Assembly: GCA_035556515.1 (NCBI GenBank)
Contig: DATMEO010000114.1
Span: 1 to 20,327, forward strand
Origin: Gaiellasilicea sp035556515
Lineage (GTDB): Bacteria; Actinomycetota; Thermoleophilia; Gaiellales; Gaiellaceae
Reading direction: 5' to 3'
DNA: 20,327 bases
Shown one piece after another: positions 1-8,410 of this stretch (position 1 is its first letter; each line of letters starts with the position of its first letter). A model generated the notes under the pieces. The model did not search any database and had not been told where the DNA came from. It saw only the letters and a program-made list of their open reading frames with translations. A program made the position numbers and the translations under genes.

Positions 1-417
1 CTAGGGGTCCTGGGTCTGATCGCAGCGGGGCGTCGGGACGGCTTTCGAGAGGCGACGGTGATCGCGGTCGCCGTCGTGGGGGTCGGTGCAACCGTGGTTC
101 ACGTCACCGACATCGTTCAGGAAGGCAATCTGGCTGCGGGGAACTCGATCCAGAACATAGGGAATCTTCTGAAGCCCGCTTTGCTGATCGCGGTGCTCAT
201 CGTGAGTCGCCGTCTTGAGCCCGTTGCCACGCGGGCGCTCTCCTTCGATCGGTGGCGGATGCGGGTCGTCGGAACCGCAGGGTGGGTCACGGCCGTCGTT
301 GGGACTGGCTTCGCGATCGGTTTCTCGCTCGACCTTGCCCTGCCGGCGACGCTCATCGCAGCAGTTCTGGCGGCGGGCATCGTGGCGCGGTCGGCGAGCG
401 CTTCGAGGGACGAATGA
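1..417 (+). CDS. Membrane protein, 3' end only
   Basis: The frame is open from the first base of the window and ends at a TGA at 415-417, so the true start lies upstream. The visible 138 residues contain at least three or four hydrophobic segments, for example AVAVVGVGATVV, PALLIAVLIV, GTAGWVTAVVGTGFAIGF and PATLIAAVLAAGIVA. They are separated by short basic loops, and the protein ends in a short charged tail (SASASRDE). This is the pattern of a small integral membrane protein or the last segments of a larger one. I do not recognise the family. It converges on the ABC permease gene, with 84 bases between the two stops. That gap has only weak, short inverted repeats and no convincing terminator. 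Confidence 0.6.
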   Translation, partial: LGVLGLIAAGRRDGFREATVIAVAVVGVGATVVHVTDIVQEGNLAAGNSIQNIGNLLKPALLIAVLIVSRRLEPVATRALSFDRWRMRVVGTAGWVTAVVGTGFAIGFSLDLALPATLIAAVLAAGIVARSASASRDE

Positions 418-501
418 GTCCTCGTCTCTCTCGCGGAGTCCGGGACGTTGCCCCGCGAGCCGGGATCTGCGGCGCCCGCGGGGCTCGAAAAATTGCCTCT
501 G

Positions 502-3063
502 CTACTCGTACTGGAGTGCCTCGAGGACGTTCAGCCTCGACGCACGCCTGGCCGGCAGGATCGCGGCCAGCATCCCGGCGAGGATCGCGACGCCGACGAA
601 CACGACGAGCGTCCCGTAGGGCACCGCGAACACGATCCCGTACTGCGAGAGCGCGGCAGTCGTGAGCACGGCGAGGAACATGCCGACGGCGATCCCGAGC
701 GCGGCGCCGATCAGCGCCGTGACGACGCTCTCGTGTCGGATCATCCGCCGCACCTGCCGGCGGGTCATGCCGATCGCCCGCAGCATCCCCAACTCACGCG
801 TTCGCTCGAAGACCGACAGGACGAGCGTGTTGATGACGCCGAACAGGCTCACGATCACGGACAGGCCGAGCAGGGCATAGAGGATCTGCAGCGACTGCGT
901 GATCTCACCGGTCCGGGTGTCCTTGAACTCCTCACGAGTCTCCACGACCGCGGCTGGGAACGCCGTGAGGCTCTCCTCGAGAGCGGCGGTGTTCTCGGCC
1001 GACGGGCCGCCTTCCATGTTGAGGAGGGTCAGGTCGTTGTCGTGGTTTGCGAATGCTCCGTCGAACGTCGTGGTCGAGACCGAAATCTCGCCGAACGGCG
1101 AGCCGCCCTTCGGCGGGTCGACGACCCCGTCGACATGGAGCTGGAGCTGCTTGCCCGCGGGCGTCTTCACCGTCAGTGGCGAGCCGACGGTCAACGAGTG
1201 GTCGTCGGCGTACCGCTTGACGAGGAAGGCACCGTCCCGGCCGAGCTGCGGGGGGACGCTGTCGGAGCCGCTCGACCACGTGATGTCGATGACCTTCGTC
1301 AGATTCGAGTCCACCCCCGTGACGAGGACGGTCTTGCCGTCGACCTTGGCCTCGCCCGAGCGCATCTCCGACACCGCCTCGACGCCGGGCGCCTTCGCCG
1401 CCGCCTGGGCGGCCTCGTTGGTCAGCAGCTCGCCGTTGTTGCCGGCGGACACGGAGTAGTCGGCGACGAAGAGCTCGTCGACGGCACCCGTGAACGAGGT
1501 CTTGAAGCCCTGGCCGATGACCGCCACGAACGTGATCAGGGCAAGCCCGATCATCACGGCGGCAGCCGTGGACGCAGTTCTGGCCGGGTTCCGGACCGCG
1601 TTCTGCCGAGCGAGGCTCCCGGCCGTGCCGCCGAAGCGTGCGCCTGGTGCGCCGAGAACGTAGGCCAGCGGACGCACCACGCGCGTGGCGATCATCGCCA
1701 CAGCGACGAACATGAACAGAACACCCGCGACGAGGACGACCACGCGCACGAGCACGTCGACACCGCTCGCGAAGACCCCGTAGGAGAACAGCGCGATCGC
1801 GATCACGCCGACTGTCGCCGACACCGGCAGTGCATAGCGCGCGAAACGCGATGCCGGCATGACGGCGCCCTCGCGGACTGCCGCGATCGGCTCGACACGG
1901 GTGGCCCGGACCGCCGGCCGCAGGCTCGCCAGCAGGGCGATCAGGGTGCCGACGCCGAGGCTGACAACGATCGTCCGCGTCGAGAACACCAGCTCGCTGC
2001 TCGGCAGGTCGATGCCGACCGCTTCGAGAAGCGCGATCAGGCCGACCGCGATTGCAAGCCCCAAGAAGAGCCCGATGAGCGAGCCGACGAGGCCGACGGC
2101 GAGTGACTCGAGGATGACCGAGCCCAGCACCTGACGCCTGGAGGCCCCGAGGGTGCGCAGCGTGGCGAGTTCTCGCATCCGCTGCGCGACGGTGATCGCG
2201 AGCGTGTTGGCGATCACGAAGCTGCCGACGAACAACGCGATGCCGCCGAAGCCGAGCAGGAAGTACTTGATGATGCTCAGTCCATCCTGGGTATCGGCGC
2301 TGTCGTCGCTCGCCTGGGCCTCGGCGGTCTTCACCTGCATCGTCTCCGAGAGAAGCGGGTCGATCTGGCTGACCAGTTCGGCCTCCGTCACGCCCTCCTC
2401 GGCGCCGACGCTGATCAGGTCGAACTTTCCCTCCTTGTCGAACAGCCGCTGAGCGATCGCGAGATCGAAGACAGACACCGTGACGCCGCCGAGCGAGCCC
2501 TCCGACCCGAAGCGGACGATTCCGGTGATCTCGTAGGTCTCGAGCGGACCGTCGCCGTACGCGCCGACGCTCTGGCCGATCTCGAAGTGCTCCTTCGCTG
2601 CCGTCGCACTGTCGATTGCGATCTGACCGTCGCCGCTGGGCCACTCGCCCGAGACGAGCTGGAACGGATTCAGGCTCTGGTCGTCTGTCGGCTCGACGCC
2701 CATTGCCACACCCTGGCCAGTCCGACCGATCGTCTCCCCGTCCTTGTCGACGAGGCTCGCCTCGTCCTCGATCGTGCCCTGCGCGACGCGCACGCCGGGC
2801 AGGTTCTCGACGTCGCCGAGAACGGCGGTCGAGAAAGCGGGCGCCTCGGTCTCGCCGTCCGCAGTCTCGATCGCGACCTTCGAGCTGATGACCGCGTCGG
2901 TGGCCTTGTACGACTCGTCGAAGATGCCGTCGAAGCTCTTGCCGAGCGTGTCGGTGAGAACGAACGCGCCGCTGATCATCGCGACGCCGAGGACGATCGC
3001 GAACGCCGTCAACGTCGCACGCAGCTTGCGCCCGAGCAGTCCCTTGAGAGCGACGCCGATCAT
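502..3063 (-). CDS. ABC transporter permease with two FtsX domains (MacB/LolCE type)
   Basis: This 853-residue inner-membrane protein belongs to the FtsX-like permease superfamily. These permeases work mechanically on substrates at or outside the membrane rather than forming a classical channel. One membrane helix lies near residues 15-38, followed by a large extracytoplasmic region. A first FtsX domain (about 260-390) contains the segments around FVIANTLAITV and VGLVGSLIGLFLGLAIAVGL. Further helices lie around 410-525, then a second extracytoplasmic domain, then a second FtsX domain (about 725-850). It ends in ARRASRLNVLEALQYE, the usual FtsX-family tail. The start ATG overlaps the ATPase stop (ATGA, 3060-3063), so the two are almost certainly translationally coupled. 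Length and duplicated architecture fit actinobacterial two-FtsX permeases. The substrate cannot be told from sequence. It is the last gene of the operon that begins at 5383. Confidence 0.93.
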   Translation of the reverse strand: MIGVALKGLLGRKLRATLTAFAIVLGVAMISGAFVLTDTLGKSFDGIFDESYKATDAVISSKVAIETADGETEAPAFSTAVLGDVENLPGVRVAQGTIEDEASLVDKDGETIGRTGQGVAMGVEPTDDQSLNPFQLVSGEWPSGDGQIAIDSATAAKEHFEIGQSVGAYGDGPLETYEITGIVRFGSEGSLGGVTVSVFDLAIAQRLFDKEGKFDLISVGAEEGVTEAELVSQIDPLLSETMQVKTAEAQASDDSADTQDGLSIIKYFLLGFGGIALFVGSFVIANTLAITVAQRMRELATLRTLGASRRQVLGSVILESLAVGLVGSLIGLFLGLAIAVGLIALLEAVGIDLPSSELVFSTRTIVVSLGVGTLIALLASLRPAVRATRVEPIAAVREGAVMPASRFARYALPVSATVGVIAIALFSYGVFASGVDVLVRVVVLVAGVLFMFVAVAMIATRVVRPLAYVLGAPGARFGGTAGSLARQNAVRNPARTASTAAAVMIGLALITFVAVIGQGFKTSFTGAVDELFVADYSVSAGNNGELLTNEAAQAAAKAPGVEAVSEMRSGEAKVDGKTVLVTGVDSNLTKVIDITWSSGSDSVPPQLGRDGAFLVKRYADDHSLTVGSPLTVKTPAGKQLQLHVDGVVDPPKGGSPFGEISVSTTTFDGAFANHDNDLTLLNMEGGPSAENTAALEESLTAFPAAVVETREEFKDTRTGEITQSLQILYALLGLSVIVSLFGVINTLVLSVFERTRELGMLRAIGMTRRQVRRMIRHESVVTALIGAALGIAVGMFLAVLTTAALSQYGIVFAVPYGTLVVFVGVAILAGMLAAILPARRASRLNVLEALQYE

Positions 3064-3833
3064 CGGACCGTCACTCCCTCCAGCGCTTCGAGGATCTCGT
3101 GGGACGTCGACGGGCCGAGATCGGTGACGATCATGCCGTCGGCGAGGAACAGGATCCGGTCGGCGATCGCCGCGGCGTGGGCGTCATGGGTGACCATGAC
3201 CGTGGTCTGGCCGTAGTTGTCGACCGAGTTGCGCAGTAGCTCCAGGATCTCGGAGCTCGTTTTTGAGTCGAGGTTGCCGGTCGGCTCGTCGGCGAACATC
3301 ACCGTCGGCTTCGAGACCAGCGCGCGGGCGATCGCCACGCGCTGCTGCTGTCCGCCCGAGAGCTCCGACGGTCGGTGTGTGAGGCGGTCCTGCAGCCCGA
3401 CGCTCGCGGTCAGCTCGTCGAGCCACGCCGGATCTGCTTTCTCTCCGGCGATCGAGAGTGGGAGGACGATGTTCTCCTTCGCGGTCAGCATCGGCAGCAG
3501 GTTGAAGAACTGGAAGATGAAGCCGATGTGCTCCCGTCGCAGCTTCGTCAGCTGTGTGTCGTTGAGCTCGCCGATCGCGGTCCCGGAGATCCAGACGTCC
3601 CCCGCGGTCGGCTTGTCGAGGCCGGCGAAGATGTGCATCAGCGTCGACTTGCCCGAACCGGAGGGGCCCATGACCGCGGTCAGCTTGCCGCTCATCATCT
3701 CGACCGAGACCCCGCGAAGCGCATCGACGGCGGTCTCTCCTTCGCCGTAGCGGCGGGTGATCGACGCGCCGCTGACGACCGGCACTGATTCCACCGGCGC
3801 TCGTTGCTGATCCTGGACGACGACTTCGGTCAT
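3060..3833 (-). CDS. ABC transporter ATP-binding protein (MacB/LolD type)
   Basis: This 257-residue cytoplasmic ATPase powers the adjacent FtsX-type permease. All nucleotide-binding motifs are present: Walker A GPSGSGKST (56-64), Q-loop in FIFQFFN (about 105-111), signature LSGGQQQRVAIARAL (158-172), Walker B VMFADEPTGNLD (178-189), and the H-loop histidine in MVTHDAHAA (about 213-221). The form DEPTGNLDS and the IFQFFNLLP segment are typical of the MacB/LolD/FtsE branch. A non-conserved N-terminal extension of about 20 residues precedes the core. A good ribosome site (AAGGGAG, about 3841-3847) lies 7-8 bases before the ATG, partly inside the end of the hydrolase gene, so the 12-base gap supports co-transcription. 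The stop overlaps the permease start by four bases. Confidence 0.96.
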   Translation of the reverse strand: MTEVVVQDQQRAPVESVPVVSGASITRRYGEGETAVDALRGVSVEMMSGKLTAVMGPSGSGKSTLMHIFAGLDKPTAGDVWISGTAIGELNDTQLTKLRREHIGFIFQFFNLLPMLTAKENIVLPLSIAGEKADPAWLDELTASVGLQDRLTHRPSELSGGQQQRVAIARALVSKPTVMFADEPTGNLDSKTSSEILELLRNSVDNYGQTTVMVTHDAHAAAIADRILFLADGMIVTDLGPSTSHEILEALEGVTVR

Positions 3834-3845
3834 GTCGTGCTCCCT

Positions 3846-5144
3846 TCAGTTGGGGTCGAGGAGCTCGCGGTCGAAGAAGCCGACGACGCGGCGCTCGTAC
3901 TCACGTGGGTGGGCGGTGATCCCCTGGACGTGCTGTGCGTCGGGGATCGACCAGATCTGTTTCGGGCCCCCGGCGAGGCGGAGGTACTCCGGGTTCATCG
4001 TCTCGATGTTGCCGCCGTTCGGAGCCCAGATCAGGAAGAGCGGCTGCGTGATCTCGGGCACGAGGTCGGTCAGCTTTTTCGGCGGCAGCGTGCTCGCGAA
4101 GACCGCGACCGACGCAGTCAGGACGGCCTGGCCGGGAGCGGAGACCCACTTCTCCAGGCCGTGGACGTCCTGCATCGAGTCGGAGAAGGCCCTCGTGCCG
4201 GCCCCCTCGGAGACGACCGCGGCCAGGTCGGGGTTGCTCGCGGCTGCCTCGAGCATCAACTCGCCGCCGACCGAGAAGCCGATGCCGCCGATCCGTCGCG
4301 CCTCGACGTCCGGCCGGCCCTGGAGGAACTCGACTGCTGCGTGGATGTCCCTGGCGCCGCCCCAGCCGAAGATGTTGGAGTCGCCTTCGCTTCGCCCTTC
4401 ACCCCGCCGGTCGAAGAGTAGGACGCCGTAGCCGTTGGCGGCGAGCATCCGCGCGTGCTTCTGCGGTCCGCTCCGGCCCGGAAATGCGATCACCGCGGCG
4501 CCGTTTCGCGACGGGATGTACCAACCCTCGAGCCGCAGCCCGTCGCTCGTCTCGAACGAGATGTTCTCGTAGCCCGTGCCGAGGTCGGGCGTCGGCACGG
4601 TCGGGCGCAGGACGTGCGTGCTCACGTACCCCAAGCCGATCGGTGCAAGCAGGCCGTAGGCGACGAGCAAGGCTGCAGCGGCGAGCAGCGCCCGACGAAC
4701 GATCCGCCGGAGCAGACTGCCCTCGCGGCGGCGCGAGCGCGAGAGGGTGAAAGCGCCAATTGCTAGGAGGGCGAACCCGGCCGCGCTGGCGAGGAAGCCG
4801 CTGAAGTCGTCACCGGACGGTCCGACCGCGAGCGTCGAGTAGAGGCCGGACGCCACTCCGATCGTGATCGCGAGGGTCCCGACCGAGAGGGCAAGCGCGC
4901 CACGTGCTCCGGCACGGAGCCGCGGGTACGCGTAGGCGGCGGCCGCAAGGAGCGCAATCGGCAGGAGTCCCCCCGCGAGATGGTCGGTCGGGGACGTGCC
5001 CGGCTCGGGCTGCAGGAAGTTGTCGTCGGCGACGTGCAGCGCGACAACGGCCAGCGCGCTTCGGGCGAGGTCGGCCTCGGTGGCGAGGCGTGCCCAGACG
5101 TCGCTCGCGGATTTCGGTGCGACCGCCTGGACTGCCTCGGTCAT
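3846..5144 (-). CDS. Membrane-anchored alpha/beta hydrolase
   Basis: I place the start at the ATG at 5144, giving 432 residues beginning MTEAVQAVAPK. AGGTGG sits 7 bases upstream, and this ATG overlaps the stop of the preceding small gene as ATGA. A longer in-frame start at 5246 would add 34 non-conserved residues. The N-terminal third holds about four hydrophobic helices (near 58-75, 83-102, 118-133 and 153-175). The catalytic domain follows: strand-turn AVIAFPGRSGP (about 217-227), LLFDRRGEGRSEG (about 242-254), nucleophile elbow GFSVGG with Ser291, and the likely catalytic histidine His405 in DAQHVQG. The acidic residue is less certain; the loop WAPNGGNIETMN resembles the acid loop of related esterases. 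The hydrolase domain probably lies outside the membrane, but its side was not established. Position between the small His/Cys-rich protein and the ABC pair suggests a shared substrate or envelope process. Confidence 0.9.
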   Translation of the reverse strand: MTEAVQAVAPKSASDVWARLATEADLARSALAVVALHVADDNFLQPEPGTSPTDHLAGGLLPIALLAAAAYAYPRLRAGARGALALSVGTLAITIGVASGLYSTLAVGPSGDDFSGFLASAAGFALLAIGAFTLSRSRRREGSLLRRIVRRALLAAAALLVAYGLLAPIGLGYVSTHVLRPTVPTPDLGTGYENISFETSDGLRLEGWYIPSRNGAAVIAFPGRSGPQKHARMLAANGYGVLLFDRRGEGRSEGDSNIFGWGGARDIHAAVEFLQGRPDVEARRIGGIGFSVGGELMLEAAASNPDLAAVVSEGAGTRAFSDSMQDVHGLEKWVSAPGQAVLTASVAVFASTLPPKKLTDLVPEITQPLFLIWAPNGGNIETMNPEYLRLAGGPKQIWSIPDAQHVQGITAHPREYERRVVGFFDRELLDPN

Positions 5145-5383
5145 GGGATGTCCACCTCGCTGACGCTCGACGCGGTGGTGCGCTCGGCGACGTAGAAGGG
5201 GAGCAGTCCGAGCGCCTCGTCCTCGGAGGCGGCGTTGACCGTCCACCAGATCGCGTGCTCACCGGAGTGGCATGAGGCGAGAGCGACCTGGCGCCGAAGC
5301 GGGCTTCCATGTCCCTTGAAGGACGCGAACACGACTCCGCACTCGTGCGGCTCGTGCCTGTGGTGCAACACGTATCTGGACAC
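5141..5383 (-). CDS. Small His/Cys-rich conserved-looking protein
   Basis: This 80-residue protein reads from a GTG at 5383 to a TGA at 5141-5143. There is no signal peptide or membrane segment. Its N-terminus, RYVLHHRHEPHECG, packs five histidines and a cysteine into 14 residues; CHSGEH follows near residue 38, then the IWWTV strand, and it ends PFYVAERTT...VDIP. The alternating strand/helix pattern suggests a small alpha-beta (ferredoxin-like) fold, and the His/Cys set suggests a metal or haem site. Both are inferences. The reading frame is supported by the ATGA overlap with the hydrolase and by composition unlike a random frame. No strong ribosome site precedes the GTG. I recall similar short proteins in related actinobacteria but know no function. 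It is the first gene of the four-gene operon and is divergent from the LuxR regulator. Confidence 0.72.
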   Translation of the reverse strand: MSRYVLHHRHEPHECGVVFASFKGHGSPLRRQVALASCHSGEHAIWWTVNAASEDEALGLLPFYVAERTTASSVSEVDIP

Positions 5384-5478
5384 ACGTCGAGCCTGAGGCC
5401 TTGCCGGCCGCGCGACATCGGGGCAGCACCCTGATTTCTCGATCCGCCAACCCTGATCTATCGTGTTTCGCAGGTGCC
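5384..5478. promoter_or_regulatory. Divergent intergenic region with direct repeats ACCCTGAT
   Basis: This 95-base gap separates the operon start (5383, minus) from the LuxR gene (5479, plus). ACCCTGAT occurs twice on the plus strand, at 5428-5435 and 5450-5457, with starts 22 bases apart (about two helical turns). A -10-like hexamer TATCGT lies at 5459-5464, directly after the second repeat, so the repeats would occupy the core promoter region of the regulator gene. An exact short palindrome GCCTGAGGC is at 5391-5399, near the start of the operon's first gene. The repeats are seen directly; their role as operator is inferred. Confidence 0.45.
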
Positions 5479-8409
5479 ATGGCCGTGCTTGCCGAGCAAC
5501 TCGTTGGGCGCGCCGACGAGCTCGGCGAATTCGATCGCGCACTATCGGAGCTCGATCGTGGGCGTCCCGCTGCACTCGAGCTGGTGGGCGAGCCCGGGAT
5601 CGGCAAAAGCCGGCTCCTCGCGGAGCTGATCGCGCGCGCGGATGCTCGCGGTCACCTTGTGCTCTCGGGAACCACGTCGGAGCTCGAGCGCGACCTGCCC
5701 TTCTGGGTCTTCGTCGATGCAATCGACGAGTATCTGCAAGGCCTCGAGCCTCATCGTCGCGATGCACTCGGCGACGAGATCCGCAGCGCACTCGCGCTCG
5801 TGTTCCCGTCGCAAGCCCGTTACGTGGCGTCCGGTGAGAGCGACCTCCCACACGAGCGCTACCGCAGCCACCGCGCGGTACGCGAGTTGCTCGAGCGCCT
5901 CACGGCGACGAACCCGCTCGTGCTCGTGCTCGACGACATCCATTGGGCCGACCCCGCCTCGGTCGAGTTGCTCGGCTCGCTCCTACGCAGCCCGCCTGAT
6001 GCCTCAGTTCTCATTGTGGTGGCGCTTCGCCCACGACAGGCACCTGAGCGCCTGGCGGCAGCGCTCGAGCGGGCGCGCCGCGCGGGCACGCTGACCCGCC
6101 TCGAGCTGGGTACCTTGTCGAGGCTCGAAGCCCGCCAGCTCCTGGACGAGTCGATTGACGAGCCGACGGCAGCAGCCCTGTACGAGGACAGTGGCGGCAA
6201 TCCGTTCTACCTCGAGCAGCTGGCCAGATCGCTCGAGGGTCGCGCTTCGCTCGGGACGGTAGCCGCCGCCAACCCGCTGGCGGATATAGACGTGCCACAA
6301 CTCGTTGCGACCGCTCTGGCAGAGGAGATCGCGCGTCTCCCCGATGATGCGCGCATCATGCTCCAGGGCGCTGCAGTGGCCGGGGATCCGTTCGATCCGG
6401 AGCTCGCCACGGCCGCGGCGGGGGCCACACCGGCGTCTGCACTCGATTCCACGGACGAGCTATTGCGGCTCGATCTGATTCGTCAGACCGATGTGCCTCG
6501 CCGCTTTCGCTTCCGTCATCCCCTCGTACGCCGGGCTGTCTACGAGTCTGCGCCGGCCGGCTGGCGCCTCGGCGCGCACGAGCGGAGCGCCGACACCCTG
6601 GCAGCACGCGGCGTGAGCGCCGCGGGGCGCGCTCACCACGTCGAGCGCGCCGGCAGACAGGGCGACCCTGTGGCGGTCGCAACACTGCGCGAGGCCGGCG
6701 AAGCAGCGGCACATCGCGCGCCGGCGAGTGCTGCAGCCTGGTTCGCCGGCGCGCTTCGGCTTCTGGCCGAGGATGCTCCTGCCGAGGAGCGAGTAGAGCT
6801 TCTACTTGCGCGCGCGGGAGCTCTGGCCACGTGCGGGCACTTCGCCGAAGGACACGCGGCCATCCTCGAAAGCATTGAGCTCGTTCCGGAGGATGCGGTC
6901 GGGCTGCGCGTTCGGCTCACCACAGCCTGCGCCGGCATCGAGCATCTGCTCGGCCGCCACACGGATGCCCATGGTCGCCTGGCACGCACGTTGGCTGACC
7001 TCGAGGACGGCGACTCGCCCGAAGCCGCCGCCCTCATGATCGAGCTCGCGCTCGACGGTGTCTACAGGATGGAGTACGAGCAGATCGGCATCTGGGCGGA
7101 ACCAGCGCTGAACACCGCCAGGTTGCTCGGCGATCAACCGTTGACTGCGAGCGCGGTTGCCCTTCTCGCGTGGGGTGCTGGACTGAGCGGCGCGACGTCG
7201 GAGGCCGAAAGACATCGCAGCGAGGCCGCAGCGCTTGTCGACGCGCTCTCGGATCGCGAGCTGGCGCTGCGGCTGGACGCCGCTGTCAATCTGGCAGGCG
7301 CGGAGCTCTATCTCGACCGCTTCAGCGAGGCCGGCGGCCACGCCCAACGAGTGATTCGTGTTGCGCGAGCGACTGGGCAACCGGCTTTCGTCCCATTTGC
7401 GTTCATGCTCCTGGCCTGGGTCAGGATGTTGCACGGAGAGCTTGCCGAGGGTGGGGAAATGCTCGACGCCGCCGTGGAGGAAGCGAGGCTCCTCGGGAAC
7501 GGCCAGAGCCTGGCCGGACTCCTCCTCAATCGCTCTCTTACCGCACTCGCGGCGGGTGATCTCGAGCTCGCCGTCAGCGCGGCCGAGGAGAGCGTCGAGC
7601 TCACGCGGGGGATGGAGAACGGCCTCGTTCCTGCGGCGAGCGGACTGGCGCTTGCGGGCGCTCTGCTCGAAACTGGCGATCCCCGTCTCGCCCGTGCGGT
7701 CGAGCTTTTGCTCGAACGTACAGGCGGCGCCGGGCTACCACTCATGCCGGGAGCCAGCTTTCGCGCGAAGTGGCTCGAGCTGCTGACACGATGCTGGCTG
7801 GCGCTGGGCCGACCGGATGACGCCGAACGCGCAGCTGCCGGCGCGGAGGCGGCTGCAGCCTCGATGGGAGCGCTCAGAATGGCGAGCGCGATGGCGGATC
7901 GCGCAGGTGCGGTCGTCGCGCTCGCCTCCGGCGACGCTACCTCAGCGGCCGCTGCCGCGCTGGCCTCCGCCGCAACCGCGGACGAGGTTGGCCTACCGGT
8001 GGAAGCTGCGCTCTCGCGCGCGCTCGCCGGACGGGCACTTGCGCAAGCCGGCCGGGCCGAGCAGGCGGTCACGGAGCTCGAGCGGGCCGCCGCGGCGTTC
8101 CACGCCTGCGGTGCGCGCAGGTACCGCGACGCGGCCGACCACGAACTGCGACGGCTCGGCTGCCACATCCACCGTCGCACACGGCCGGGCGAAGCCGGCG
8201 GAGTCGGGGTCGACGCGTTGACCGAGCGCGAGCGGCAGGTCGCCGAGCTCGTCGTCGATCGGAGGACGAATGTCGAGATCGCCGAGACCCTGTTCCTCAG
8301 CCCAAAGACCGTCGAGACGCACCTGCGAAACATCTTTCGTAAGCTCGACGTCGACTCGCGCGTCGAAGTGGCCCGTACGGTCGAAGGGGTCGCGCGAGCA
8401 GAACGCTGA
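5479..8409 (+). CDS. LAL-family LuxR transcriptional regulator with AAA ATPase domain
   Basis: This 976-residue regulator starts at the ATG at 5479 (MAVLAEQLVGR), preceded closely by AGGTG. An upstream in-frame start at 5401 would add 26 non-conserved residues and reach into the divergent promoter region. The N-terminal STAND/AAA_16-type ATPase has Walker A GEPGIGKS (37-44) and Walker B LVLVLDDIHWAD (about 147-158), with PRRFRFRHPLVRRAVYES further on as the usual winged-helix segment. A long alanine- and leucine-rich helical region (about 370-890) fits TPR-like ligand-sensing repeats. The C-terminal LuxR/GerE DNA-binding domain occupies about 909-976 (LTERERQVAELV... SPKTVETHLRNIFRKLDV). Such large ATP-binding LuxR proteins usually act as pathway-specific activators. 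Its divergent placement makes the 5383-502 operon the obvious candidate target. Confidence 0.94.
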   Translation: MAVLAEQLVGRADELGEFDRALSELDRGRPAALELVGEPGIGKSRLLAELIARADARGHLVLSGTTSELERDLPFWVFVDAIDEYLQGLEPHRRDALGDEIRSALALVFPSQARYVASGESDLPHERYRSHRAVRELLERLTATNPLVLVLDDIHWADPASVELLGSLLRSPPDASVLIVVALRPRQAPERLAAALERARRAGTLTRLELGTLSRLEARQLLDESIDEPTAAALYEDSGGNPFYLEQLARSLEGRASLGTVAAANPLADIDVPQLVATALAEEIARLPDDARIMLQGAAVAGDPFDPELATAAAGATPASALDSTDELLRLDLIRQTDVPRRFRFRHPLVRRAVYESAPAGWRLGAHERSADTLAARGVSAAGRAHHVERAGRQGDPVAVATLREAGEAAAHRAPASAAAWFAGALRLLAEDAPAEERVELLLARAGALATCGHFAEGHAAILESIELVPEDAVGLRVRLTTACAGIEHLLGRHTDAHGRLARTLADLEDGDSPEAAALMIELALDGVYRMEYEQIGIWAEPALNTARLLGDQPLTASAVALLAWGAGLSGATSEAERHRSEAAALVDALSDRELALRLDAAVNLAGAELYLDRFSEAGGHAQRVIRVARATGQPAFVPFAFMLLAWVRMLHGELAEGGEMLDAAVEEARLLGNGQSLAGLLLNRSLTALAAGDLELAVSAAEESVELTRGMENGLVPAASGLALAGALLETGDPRLARAVELLLERTGGAGLPLMPGASFRAKWLELLTRCWLALGRPDDAERAAAGAEAAAASMGALRMASAMADRAGAVVALASGDATSAAAAALASAATADEVGLPVEAALSRALAGRALAQAGRAEQAVTELERAAAAFHACGARRYRDAADHELRRLGCHIHRRTRPGEAGGVGVDALTERERQVAELVVDRRTNVEIAETLFLSPKTVETHLRNIFRKLDVDSRVEVARTVEGVARAER

Positions 8410-8410
8410 C

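Noticed and set aside
418..501. Possible bidirectional terminator between the convergent genes
   Set aside because: CGAGCC...GGCTCG pairs around a 20-base loop and is followed by A residues rather than a T tract in the plus direction. In the minus direction the T tract precedes the stem, so it does not fit an intrinsic terminator.
448..2106. 552-codon plus-strand open frame across the ABC permease
   Set aside because: It is antisense to an FtsX permease with clear motifs. Its His/Arg/Asp/Glu-rich composition is the usual shadow of a high-GC gene.
932..2644. 570-codon minus-strand frame overlapping the permease in another frame
   Set aside because: The product is extremely Arg-rich with no motifs, and the permease frame explains the region fully.
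3060..5144. Whole cluster as a known MacAB macrolide exporter
   Set aside because: There is no MacA-type membrane-fusion protein, and the permease has two FtsX domains unlike the four-helix MacB. Only a superfamily-level assignment is justified.
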